Assembly: GCA_026545225.1 (NCBI GenBank)
Contig: CM048853.1
Span: 15,440,755 to 15,504,754 of the forward strand
Source: Cornus controversa
Taxonomy: Eukaryota > Streptophyta > Magnoliopsida > Cornales > Cornaceae
DNA: 64,000 nucleotides
Reading direction: 5' to 3'
Of the stretch, positions 36,965-47,699 are shown in pieces. Numbering within the stretch: position 1 is the stretch's first letter; the number at the start of each line of letters is the position of its first letter. The notes beneath the pieces were generated by a model. The model saw only the letters and a program-made list of their open reading frames with translations. It had not been told where the DNA came from and did not search any database. The translations under genes and the position numbers were made by a program.

Positions 36965-38289
36965 ACAAATGCATATGATATGAATGAATGTGATGCACCT
37001 GAATCTACTAAAACCCTAGCCCATGAGCTAGATACAAGAAATATACCTCGGACCACTGACGGTCCTGCTGAGGTCTCTCCTGGAGCAAGAGCAAAGACAC
37101 GGCCTGGGGTCCTCTGGCCCTGCTGTCCTATGCCCTGATATCCAGACTGCTGGCTAGGAGCGCTAGACGCAACTCCTCTAGCCGACGTCTGTGAGCTCTG
37201 AGCTGAAGGCACTGTCTGTGGTGGTGGCAATGCCCTGGAACCTGACTGTGAAGCAGTAGGCTGTGCAAGACGCTGCTGTGAACTCATACCACCCTGTGCA
37301 CCCTTCTTTTGTGGACAATCCCAGCTCATATGCCCCAACTGATGACAATTGAAGCACCTCTTCTCTGCCACTGAAGGAACTCGTCCTTGTGTACACTCAG
37401 CCATTCTGTGTCCTAGCTTCTGACAATTGTAACAAACTATTCTAGATCGTAAGGATCCAGAAGGCATAGCCACAGAAGTCACAAATTGAGTTTGTGGCCC
37501 TTGTGAGGATGACTCACCATTCTTTCGCTTCTTCTTAGCACGGTTATCCGCAAGAGATCCCGTGGCTCTTGCTTGGTTCTGTGCTTCCTTGATCCTTTGG
37601 TTATCATTACTAAACCCCTCGGCTACCAAGGCCCTCTCCACCACTGCTGCATAGTTGGTCAGACCTAGAAGTCCAACTCTATCTCGTAAATACGGTCGTA
37701 GGCCCCAAATAAACTGCTTAACTTTCAACCTTTCTGTTGGAATTATTTCCTTGGCAAACCGAGCCAAGGATGTGAATTTAGTCTCGTATTCCATCACCGT
37801 CATGTTGCCCTGAGTCAAGTTGAGGAATTCTCTCCTCATACTATCCCTTACTGTCATTGGGAAGTACTTCTCAAGGAAGAGTACTTGAAATGTGTCCCAA
37901 TCCATAACCTCGGTGTCATGGTAATCACCGATGAACTTCCACCAACGACTAGCCTCGTCTACCAAATAGTGCGTGGCCACTTTCACCCTCAATTCTTCCT
38001 CTATTTCAAGCACGGTGAGAAGCTTGATAATTTGATCTAACCAATTCTCTGCTACCATGGGATCGGATCCCCCAGAATAGGTTGGTGGATTGTGTTTCTT
38101 AAAGTGCCCCAGCGCCGTTATCATTCGGCTAGGAGGAGCTGCTCTTGGTGGAGCTTGTGTCTCCTCTTGAGTTTCCTGCTGTGTCTCCCTCGCAATTTGG
38201 CGCATGGTAGCAACCATGTCGCGCATGAATTGCTCCCCTCCAATAGGGACCATTTCCGGTGTCACTTCACGAGCTCTTCTTGGTGGCAT
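36949..38289 (-). CDS. gag: Element B gag, ending in protease active site
   Basis: A frame of 446 codons from an ATG 224 bases after the primer site. The gag domain spans residues about 75-240 (PPTYSGGSDPMVAENWL, FLEKYFPMTVRDSMRREF). A basic Ser/Gln region follows, then two CCHC knuckles (CYNCQKLGHRMAEC and CFNCHQLGHMSWDC), a Gln/Ser-rich spacer, and the protease site VDSGASHSFIS near the end. Two knuckles and one continuous gag-pol design are usual for this lineage. The frame runs into the first one-base deletion at 36953-36955 and stops, so gag itself is intact while the polyprotein is broken. Confidence 0.95.
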   Translation of the reverse strand: MPPRRAREVTPEMVPIGGEQFMRDMVATMRQIARETQQETQEETQAPPRAAPPSRMITALGHFKKHNPPTYSGGSDPMVAENWLDQIIKLLTVLEIEEELRVKVATHYLVDEASRWWKFIGDYHDTEVMDWDTFQVLFLEKYFPMTVRDSMRREFLNLTQGNMTVMEYETKFTSLARFAKEIIPTERLKVKQFIWGLRPYLRDRVGLLGLTNYAAVVERALVAEGFSNDNQRIKEAQNQARATGSLADNRAKKKRKNGESSSQGPQTQFVTSVAMPSGSLRSRIVCYNCQKLGHRMAECTQGRVPSVAEKRCFNCHQLGHMSWDCPQKKGAQGGMSSQQRLAQPTASQSGSRALPPPQTVPSAQSSQTSARGVASSAPSQQSGYQGIGQQGQRTPGRVFALAPGETSAGPSVVRGIFLVSSSWARVLVDSGASHSFISYAFVCALG

Positions 38290-38513
38290 CCTTCTGTATA
38301 GATGACAAGAAGATACTTAAAATTTTCAAAGCATGAATGTCATGTCCAATTCACTTCATGCATACCCAACATGCTTATATACTTCATAAGTAGCATATCA
38401 TATCAAATAAATAAGCACATAAAAATTTTCCATGCAATATGCACTTAATCCACTCCTCACAATTCCATATGTGATCCAACACTTCCCATCATCCCTAGGT
38501 ATTATGATCAAGC

Positions 38514-38525
38514 GCTCTGATACCA
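38514..38525 (-). other. Primer-binding site of element B (initiator-Met tRNA)
   Basis: The minus strand reads TGGTATCAGAGC, exactly the initiator-Met complement, three bases after the 5' LTR end GGCGTGACA. Confidence 0.95.
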
Positions 38526-38528
38526 AGT

Positions 38529-41473
38529 TGTCACGCCCCGATTTCCGACACCCGGTTAGGAGCGAGGGAAATGGGGGTGAATCCATAATTTCACCTCAAG
38601 TGCCCACACCTTAATCTCATTATAATCATTTCTATTGCAGAAGCATTCTATATGCACACCCTTCAAGTGGCATTAGATCATCAAGGCCCTTGCAAATGAG
38701 TTTCACATTTGGTTCCATACATATCAACCACTAAGTTCTGGACCTCAAATTTTTACGCAGATGGAATTTGATTATGAAACCTACACCATTGGATAGATAT
38801 TTCAAAAATACTCAATTTAAAAAAAAACCACGCTCAATTCCGATTTAAAACGAAGAAATTGCATCGAAGCGAAGTCTGGACAGTTTTTGAACCTTGCTGT
38901 GAATAGTAATCTCGATCAATCGAGATTGGATCTCGATCAATCGAGATTCATCTCAATTAATCGAGATTTTGACCCCTTTAATCAAAGAAAACAGCCTCTC
39001 GGTAACTTGGACCTGCAATATTTTGTTTAATCGAGATTGGGACTTCGAATAATCGAAATTAAGCCTGAAAAATCATAAAATCTCGCAACCATTTCGATCA
39101 ATCGAGATGGGCATCTCGATTAATCGAAATGGGCATCTCGATTAATCGAAATGCACTGCCCAGCTTCTCCCAAACACCTATAAAAGATCAATTTGAACCC
39201 AATTTTCAACCAAACCACCTTAGATTATTCATATCTCATACAAATCATCTACCATTGATATAATATCATACTCACACATCAACCTACACATTTGAATCTC
39301 AAATCTTGTATAATCATAAAAAATTCATCCAAAGTCCACCATACACATAAAATTTCAAGTGAATCAAACATCCTCATTTTTTTCAAAGGTGATCTTCATT
39401 AATCCAACCATACAATCTAACTTATACATTGAGATCCTACAACCATGATTCCAACATAAATCCACAACTCTAAACATTCATATCCACGAAATTAAAATAC
39501 ACGAGACAAAAGAATACATTCATCCATTTAAATCCCAAATCCATACATAATCCATGGAACCATACATATAAGAATTTGAATGGCCCTTTTTGCATACATT
39601 CAACAAGTCTCAAATAAAAGAAGCCATTATACATACATTTCTCAAAAATCACTTTCCTACAAGTGTGGCACTTACATTTGAATTTCACATACATAAGATA
39701 ATACAAATGTAAAAGTAACACCACAACCATTGTCTACATGCCACAAGCCGGCATGGACATTTATCCACATCTCAAAAGAGTAAAAGTCCAAAAATAAGCT
39801 CAACATATCCATAGAAGTAATCATGCTTCGTCTTATATTGACGCCTTATCTGAAAATGTTTTGTATAAAAGGGGTGAGCATCTCAACGGCTCAGTAGAAA
39901 TGATCCACCCATCCCCACTCTAATCCATAAGCCATGCATGAATGCACATGCTCATGCATTTTTACCCAAACATTCACGTTTTTCAAATCATGCATGATGC
40001 TCTGAAAATGTTTTCTATAAAAGGGGTGAGCATCTCAACGGCTCAGTAGAAATGATCCACCCATCCCCACTCTAATCCATAAGCCATGCATGAATGCACA
40101 TGCTCATGCATTTTTACCCAAACATTCACGTTTTTCAAATCATGCATGATGCTTCACATAAAGTGCAAATACATATGTATATATACATATATATATATAT
40201 CAAATTGGACAAGTCACAACTTATATATAACTCACACCAAATCAATCCAAAGGGGCTTTCTCATCACTCCAATAGTAAGGGTCTCTTCGGCACCCAAACT
40301 CTGCTTGTGCTTTATCGGGTTACTAACCCGAAGGGAGCACCTCCTCTTGGCCAAGTTTTGGGTCTTTCACCCTAGGGGCCTTCCCCTTATCTTAATTTCA
40401 CACTCATGCCCCAAAATCATCATATAGTGCATATAATCACACCAATGCACATAGTCACACAATGCATGCATTTTTTCTGAAAACAATGCATTTTCTTTCT
40501 AACTGAAGATTGTCACAATGCTATCACACTCACATCATGGAAATCACTATGCTCATGAATTTTGCTAGAAAATCATATTTTTCATGTTTTCATCAAACAG
40601 ACATATTTTTCACCAAAAACATTGTAGTCACATTTGCACAAATATACCATGCATAAGCCCTAACTAACATGTTGGACACTTATACATGCATAAATCACCA
40701 TGGCATACATATATATATATATATATATATATACATAGACCTAGGTTCAAGAAATTGAAAGTTATCTCCTATGATATTGAGAAAGGGACCACAAGATCAA
40801 AGTAGAAGTGAGTCTAGCACCCCTACCTCAAATTGGAAGAGCTTCCAATTGATTTCCCCCAATCTTTCAAAACCCAACTTCCTCCGAAATGATTTTTGAA
40901 CCGATCAATCTCGAGCCCTCGATTCGTAGATCGTTTCTTCCTTCTTTGGTGAAATCAAAATCCCACTCTAAGGCCCTCAAATCTAGTGAAGAAGAGGAAG
41001 AGATGAAGCTTGTATGTATATACGTATATATCTCTCTCTCTCGGCTGCTGGGATGAAAATGAGAGAAGAGCTGATCTCCCTTAGTATTTATAGCTAAGTG
41101 ACCTCCTCTTAATTACTAGTTTGCCATCACCTTTTTGCAAAACCTTCTCGGGCTCATTTTCGGAGTTTCGTAACTCAGATTGACACGAAATCAACTCCGT
41201 TGCACGTCAAATATTTTATTTAAGCTATCCTCAAATTTTGAAGTCATTCCGACACTTTTAAAATTTCTGGGCCCACAAGGCCCACGCCCCTAGGTTGACC
41301 AAACTCAAAAAAGTCAACTTTTGCCAAAAGTCCCCAAAACTTTCCAAAACCCTATTCCAACCCTCTAAACATGTTTCCCGCATTCAAAACATGTTAAACA
41401 TCATTTAAAATGCATTTAAAGCAATAAATGACAAAAATTGAAAAATCGGCCAAAATTGGGCACGGTCTCTACA
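38529..41473 (-). repeat. 5' LTR of element B (right copy, 2945 bp)
   Basis: The ends are the same as the left copy. It is 157 bp longer, mostly because of a 152-bp tandem duplication at 39849-40152. It holds the second palindrome cluster (about 38907-39152), slightly more degraded than the left one. Confidence 0.95.
39849..40152. repeat. 152-bp tandem duplication in right LTR of B
   Basis: Copies 39849-40000 and 40001-40152 are almost identical (TCTGAAAATGTTTT...CATGCATGATGC). The left LTR has a single copy, so the duplication arose after insertion or during the last reverse transcription. Confidence 0.92.
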
Positions 41474-42524
41474 TGAAGCATGAACTTTGTTCGAGAATCT
41501 CAGTGACAATTATTTGCAACATGTGTCTTCATCTCGTTAGAGTAGACCATCTAATACAAGGAAGACAGAAGATATTTTTGAGGTTAGTTCTACAGATGCT
41601 ATGTCTACCATTGTGGATGTTGTGGCACAGAGAGTGGTGCAACTCATAGCAGCTGGTCAAGTTCCTAATCCATCTCCATACCCTCTTATATTTGAGCCAT
41701 GTGCTTTTTGCTCGAGTCCTATGCATCATGTGAATAATTATCCTTCAATTGGGCAAGTTTTTGATCTTCCACAAGAGCAATGGGCCGCAATTTAGCCCAC
41801 TTTTCAACCTTAGAACTATGTGCCTTCACAATTATATCAAGAACAAGTTCCTATGGCACAGAGGTATTTAGCCATTGAGGACAAGATGACAATTGTCCTA
41901 GAAAAACTTGAGAAGCTTGACTCTATTATAGAGATAATACAAGCTACTGCAGTAACAGTTCAATCCACAACTCAACTGGTTCATTCTCACTCTCAATCGA
42001 TTGCCAAACTAGAATCTCAGTTTGGACAACTTGTCAATGCCTTGAGTAGAAGAGAGGAGGGGAAACTACCAACTCAACCAGTTACCAACCCAAGAGGGGT
42101 TCATGTCCTTGACAATATTTCTTCTTTAAGCAACCCACACCGTGAGCAGATTCAAGCCATCACCACTTTAAGAAGTGGGAAAGTGATCGATAGAAAGGTG
42201 GGAGAGAAGGAAGAAGAAGAAAAAGTGTTCAAGAATCCTAATGTTGAAATTTCTCATGAGCCTAAGGTGAAATTGAATACTTTTAATGCCATTCAACATC
42301 CTCTAGATGAGAGTGATTGCTTCTTCATGGATGTCTTTGATGATTATGTGGAAGAAGTTGATCCGGTTGCTCTATCTCAAGATGTTGAGAAATCCATTGC
42401 GAGGGTGAATGATTTACTTGATGTAGTGGCCATGAAAAATACTCCACCTTGGAGGATTCCAATTGAGCCATTGACTACTCTTTCTAGCACTCCTCCGATG
42501 CCATCATTAGAGTCTCCTCCATGA
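41474..42524 (+). pseudogene. Element A gag, C-terminal part
   Basis: It continues the gag cut at 30847. TGA appears where F has TGG (after EDEA), TAG after VSSSR, and further stops lie near 41793 and 41812. The knuckle reads CAFCSSPMHHVNNYP: the last Cys, present in F (HNESNC), is Tyr. Then come the coiled region IEDKMTIVLEKLEKLDSIIE and the conserved HSHSQSIAKLESQFGQL, TTLRSGK, and an acidic tail to TGA at 42522-42524. A short KKLKPLPS follows, the usual start of the protease-pol linker in this lineage, and then similarity ends. Several stops are single C-to-T or G-to-A changes relative to F. Confidence 0.9.
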
Positions 42525-42948
42525 AAAAAATTGAAACCTCTTCCGTCAAGGCAGAGAGATGTGTTTTTCAAAGCCAATGAGACTATTCTGGTCACTTTGA
42601 GTTTGGCACAAGGAGGTGAGGATCATATAGGAGGAACGAAGTTAAATCTTCTCAAGAGATGTGGCATTGGGTGAACTTTCAATTGAAGTTGATGACCGTC
42701 GCCTATAGACGTTAAATTATAGGATTTGTATGTATTTCTATCCTTTAATTTCTTTAGTTTTCTTTTATTTTTATTTTTATTTTTATTTTTTAAATTTTTT
42801 TTAGTTTATGTTTTTCTTTAGTTTTCTTTCAATTCTAGTTGCGTTTTAATATTTTTTCTTTGAGTTTTTGATGTATAAGTTGCTTTCGGAGGATACCAAG
42901 AGGTGTACCGAGGTATTTGGACTCAAGACGGGTGAAAAAATGAGCTCT

Positions 42949-43145
42949 CGGTCGACCTTGGGCGATGGAGACTCCAAAAATACACATCCCGGTCGACCTT
43001 GGGCGATGGAGGGCGAAACAAGCATCAGCCGGGGGGATCGATTGCCCAAGCAAGGGGGGATCGACCGCCCCCATTTTTCCCCAAGCTGGGAGAGCAACCA
43101 GTTGGGCGATCGATCGCCCAGCCCTAGGGGGATCGATCGCCCCAG
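42949..43145. repeat. GC-rich GATCGATC/GGTCGACC palindrome cluster in element A
   Basis: It includes two GGTCGACCTTGGGCGATGGA units, then GGGGATCGATTGCCC, GGGGGATCGACCGCCCCC, TGGGCGATCGATCGCCCA (perfect palindrome, 18 bp) and GGGGGATCGATCGCCCC. It stands out sharply from the AT-rich surroundings and shares the GATCGATC core logic with the clusters in elements B and E. Confidence 0.85.
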
Positions 43146-45103
43146 CCCCTGAAGGCCCAATCTGCTCTATTTTACTAGTTTTGCTCCCTCATGATGCCTT
43201 ATATGCTCCCACTTGAAAATACATCACTTTGGTGACTCTTTGTGCCTCTCCAACATCAAAATACACTCTAAAAATTTTTCATAACACTACTTGATCATCA
43301 TCATTCATCACCATCATCATCTATTCCAATCTATTTTTCTCCATCCTCATTAAATGATCAATTTTCTCAAGTTTCTTCTCCACAAGGAAGTAGACTTTGT
43401 TTGAAAATTTGGTTGGATTTCTTTGAGAGGTTTTGTGCTATAAGTTTGGGGGAGGAAATTATGCATTGACCATGGGCTAGTTGGTTGATTTTGATGCACC
43501 ATTCCGGCCATGACTTAGATGCTTCGGCACCACCTTCTCCTTGATTTTTTCGGAGGTAAACTATCTTTTGTATTTTTATTTTTAATTTTCTTTGCTTTAT
43601 TTTATTTTTCATTTTGTTTTTTTTATTCAGTTTCAAAAAAAAAAAATTATTTCATATTTATTTTCACCCATACTATTTCACTTGGTTTTTGGGGTATAGT
43701 GGTTTATTTTGACAGGTTGTAACATCCAAGTTTGGGGGTGTGCTTTCATTGCCTTCATACAACTTGGTGTGCTCTATTTTTTTGCCACTCATTCTCCGGA
43801 TTTCTGGAAACATCGTTCTTACTCTTTTCTTTGCTTCAATTGATAGTACATTGAGGACAATGTACAGTTTAAGTTTGGGGGTGAGGCGATGCCTATTTTT
43901 GTGCTTTATTGCATATGGGAGAAAATTTGTGAAATTCTTCTTGTATTAGGATTTTATTTTATTTTTTTAGATAGAATGTTTTTACATGATTCAAAGGATT
44001 AATACTTTATGTAGGTGCTTAACTTGCAATTTTTGAGTATGTTTTAATTTTTGGAAACTGTGGTTTAAATTAAGTGGTTTTAATCATGATTTGCAATAAC
44101 ATGCTTTGGAGTGATTAATTTTAGTTTCCTTACATGTACAGACACACTAGCATAATTTTATGAGGTGTACACTTTGGCTTTGAGTTATTGAGTTACATAT
44201 GCTTGAGATTAATTAGTATCTCTTGAGAATGAGTACCAATGACGTGTTTTACTTGACTTCAATGAAAAAGAAAAGAAAAAAAAAAGAAAAAAGAAAAAAG
44301 AATGTGATGAATAAACAAATCAATTTGATCCTTTTCATGAGTAACCGGGCCTCTATGCCTCAGGAAGCACGGAGTGTTCGCGTCAAAAGTGAAAAGGTGA
44401 GAAAAGATGAGCATTGGTTGTCTTGATTTGTAGCCTGATTGATTCGAGTAATTAGGTTCTTCGGGGTATCTTAAAGCCTAGTGCCCTAAAGCCATCTGGT
44501 TTGGGAGTCACTGACTGAAAGCTTGCTACATGGATCTTTCAGAAAGCTTAATAGATCAAGACATTGCACAACCAATAAAGCAATGAAAAAAAAAAAGAAT
44601 GAGAAAAGAAAAAAAAAGTCATGTATTCATGTTGGGAAGTATGAGTTCAATAAGGAGAACTAATGAGTTGAAGGGGTATATGCCTTAATATATTCAGAGC
44701 TTGGCTATGCTACATGAGATGATTGCTAGTTCACTTCACACGAGGAAGCTAGAGTTGATTATTTTGAGATATGTTGATGTGAATTATGCATAGGGACCAT
44801 TGATTTGAATTATGGAATTTGAAAGTTTGAAATTATTCTTAAATGCAAGTTTGTAACTATATATTGTAATCTTCTTCTTGAATTAATGTTGAAACAAAAT
44901 TTTGAATGTTTGTGGGTAACATTTATGGAAACCCTCACGAGACTATACTCGTCCGCTAGGGGGAACCTAGGGGTTCAAAGGCTTGTTGCATATGCTAAAT
45001 GCAATCGTTTCTCCCACGAAAGTGGAGTTGGGTAGTTTAGTTAGTGTTTATTAGTTCTTTGTTTTAGTTTTGTTTTATTCTATTGCTAAGGGACTAGCAA
45101 TAT

Positions 45104-45118
45104 GTAAGTTTGGGGGTG
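45104..45118 (+). other. Polypurine tract of element A
   Basis: AAGTTTGGGGGTG lies directly before the 3' LTR start TGATCGGCATCG. Confidence 0.8.
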
Positions 45119-46540
45119 TGATCGGCATCGAATGTTGCGCATTCTAGCCTCTTAACTTATGTATTTTATTCTCTTAGTGATAGATTATTTTGTGATTTTA
45201 CTTTGTTTTAGTGTTTTCTGTATTTTCAGGGCCTTAATGATTATTTCAGTTAAAACCATGATTTTGAGCTTTTAAAGATGACATGCAAGATGGTTAGATG
45301 AAGCCTACATCAAAGGGATCCATTGAACTCCATATTTTAACTCAAATCAGCCCAAGGAAGAGGTCCAAGAGAATTACAGCTGCTTAAGAAGGTTTCGGGC
45401 CTGAAGCCCAAATTTGCGTTTAATACAGTCTTAATCCCGTTTTGGAAAACGGACCAGAAGTATTATTTCTGAGCCTCAAATTGACTTAATTCTCTTATAA
45501 GGTTGAACGAAATTTGATTCTACACACTTTTGTATTTCACAGAAATTCCGTAAATCGAACTTCTAATGGGTCAAAAGTTGGGCCGAAGTTAGCAGGAAAA
45601 ACCCACCTGATTAGTGCTGCGGGAAACCCTAATTAATTCCTAATTGGATTAGGACTTTGATGTATTCTCTTGGATATTTAAAGTGACAAATTAGGGCTGT
45701 ATTGAGGAGGCTTGGCAGCAACTTTGAAGAGCTTTCGGAATGGAGAATCATTGGAGAACAAGGCGTATCATGAGCGGCTAGTTCAGCCACTAGGGTTTTG
45801 ATGGAGACCTAACTAAACATCACTGGTTTGATTGTTCTAATTATTGGGGATTTTCGTATTCATTTATAGATTGTGTAATTTAGAGGATTCTTATTATAGA
45901 ATTGAGCAATAAAAGTCTTATAAACTCAGTTTCAATGATTTCTTATCTTGTCTTAGATACTTGATTGTTGTTATTGATCTCGTCCCTCTTATTTTCTGTG
46001 ATCATGAGAGTGATTATTACACAATGATTTTCACTGAATATATCATTAAAAGCTTTGATGGTTTATGCTTAGAGAAGATGAACCATACTGCACCCTAGGC
46101 AGATGGCCCATGCCAATCGAAGATAGTCCATGATTTAGCCTTAATCATATGTTATCTTCTTGATGGATGAAGGTGAGCTTGTAGCCACCGACACCACTTA
46201 TGCATGATATGATGCCCCATAGTTAGTTCAATTGACCATTGATTGTGAAGTTAGTGGTGAAATCAATTACCCTAGACTTATCTTATATTCTCTACACTCC
46301 TTACTTTTTCTTGCTTTTGTTCAATTGCTTCATTAGTTAATTTAGTTATAAAAATCAACAACTTATCTCTTTTAAATTTAATTAGAATTAGTCCTAACAA
46401 TTCAACTCAATCAGACCACAGTCCCTGAGGTTCGACACCCCTTCCTTTCGATAGCCCTATTCTGCAAGGAATTCGTTCTATTGCGAAGTGTGGTAATTTT
46501 TAATTGATATACTTTTTGAGTCACACCCACACACGAATTA
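45119..46540 (+). repeat. 3' LTR of element A
   Basis: It matches the 5' LTR throughout, with scattered substitutions and a 15-bp deletion near 46097. The last two bases are TA instead of CA. The target duplication GGGGC follows. Confidence 0.93.
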
Positions 46541-46545
46541 GGGGC

Positions 46546-46641
46546 ATTTTTAGAATTTCACTACTCAAGGCCATGTTTGGCTGACTAGTGTTGATTTCTG
46601 TGCATTTCATAAGTGCTAAGAAATTACAATGCATTTTAATT

Positions 46642-46678
<37 letters not shown>

Positions 46679-47699
46679 TGTATACATGACAGCCCCCTTT
46701 AAGGCCATGTTTGGCAAAATGAGAGTGTGTGTGTGCAAGAAGCAACTGCTGCCACGTGTCTCTCTGCAGCTGTTGTGGTCCAAAATTTTAGAATAATATA
46801 ATGCTATGAAATGTCATATCAGCCCATGGAATATTCTCTTGCATAAGTATATGTCTGGATAAGAATAAATGCATACTTGTCTCTTTAGGAATGATCAAAT
46901 GATTGGCCAATTTTGATTTTAGCAAAAGGACAAGATGGTAGTTGGCAATCTTATCTTTTCGTAGTCGTTTGACAGCCTTGGTGTAGTTATATGTATAGCA
47001 AAAGTGTAGAGGAGCTGGGGTGTACCACATAGAAGAGAAACTGAGTGAAAAATAAGTTTAAGTGAGCAGCACCATAGGAGGGTCTTGAGAGAGCTATACT
47101 GGAATTTTTGGATAGCCCTAACTCCATTCTTAAGCCCAGAAATTGATGTATGCAAACCCCATTGAAGCTCAGTAGATGGAGAAGTTCTTGCAGATTCCAA
47201 AGATGCACTCTCAAATTATTTCAGCTACTGTCACAATCTTGACAACACTGTGAGTATGGTTTATGCTCTCATAAGCATTGTAAGTAGATTGAAAATCCTA
47301 GTATGATCATTTTACATATGTCTTAGAACCATTCTTCAAGTGTTAATTGCAGCCTGTATCCCTGTCAGCTTATGAGCTTTAAACATAATTAAATCAAGCT
47401 CAGTTGAGTGTATCTATTTGCTAGGACTAGGTTAGATTGTTTGTGATAAGTTATAATCTGTTTGATCATACATGTTAAAGCTGGTACAACTCAATTCAGT
47501 GCTTAATTGACGTCTTCAATCTGTTTCCCAAAACAAATAGTGTTGAAACCCCTAATTGAGTCAAATGATCTGTTAACTGGCTCTTTCTGATGTAATTTGT
47601 GTTGAAACCTTTTGGAGTAGTTGTTATAGCTTTAGGCAAGTGTAATTGACAAGATTATGGACACATTTGATGAATGGAAGCAACTATAGGGTCTACTTT
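46546..47699. other. Host or unassigned DNA between elements A and C
   Basis: A phrase GGCCATGTTTGGC occurs at about 46572 and 46703 in direct orientation around a (TA)n run (46649-46676). Short minus-strand frames at 46787-47214 have no recognisable domain. No RNA gene was seen. Confidence 0.5.
46649..46676. repeat. TA dinucleotide microsatellite
   Basis: A pure TA run between the two GGCCATGTTTGGC phrases. Confidence 0.95.

Larger units (their letters stand above)
30847..41473 (-). mobile_element. Element B: Tekay-like chromovirus, nearly complete
   Basis: It is a 10627-bp element in minus orientation, flanked by TGAAG duplications (30842-30846 and 41474-41478) inside the gag of A. It has two long LTRs, an initiator-Met primer site, a purine tract, gag with two zinc knuckles, protease, RT, RNase H, integrase and a chromodomain-like tail. 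Only two one-base frameshifts break the polyprotein. LTR similarity and open frames make it the youngest large insertion in the window after its host A. Chromovirus chromodomains favour insertion into heterochromatin, which fits the nesting. Confidence 0.96.
42525..45118 (+). other. Non-coding 3' part of element A, replaces pol
   Basis: After the pol linker start (KPLPS) there is no protease, RT or integrase similarity. The 2.6 kb holds T- and A-rich runs (42760-42850, 43620-43650, 44265-44300, 44584-44617), GC-rich GATCGATC palindromes at 42949-43145, and four copies of AAGTTTGGGGG (about 43445, 43730, 43868, 45105), the last being the true purine tract. Small frames here have no recognisable domain. 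Known from Athila-type elements: such purine motifs scattered upstream of the 3' LTR. Confidence 0.75.
28459..46540 (+). mobile_element. Element A: Athila-like LTR retrotransposon, gag-only, with element B nested inside
   Basis: Two LTRs of 1436 and 1422 bp share the start TGATCGGCATCGAATG and are flanked by GGGGC duplications (28454-28458 and 46541-46545). A tRNA-Asp-type primer site follows the 5' LTR and a purine-rich TTTGGGGGTG precedes the 3' LTR. Removing element B and its duplication leaves about 7.45 kb. The only coding content is gag. No protease, RT, RNase H or integrase is found, so A must depend on enzymes of a related autonomous element. The LTR phrase GTCCCTGAGGTTCGACACC and the primer type support an Athila-like placement. 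Confidence 0.93.

Noticed and set aside
46570-46716. GGCCATGTTTGGC pair as MITE ends
   Set aside because: The two copies are in the same orientation and no flanking duplication was found.
46787-47214. Minus-strand frames of 75-93 codons
   Set aside because: Overlapping in several frames with no recognisable motif; treated as chance.
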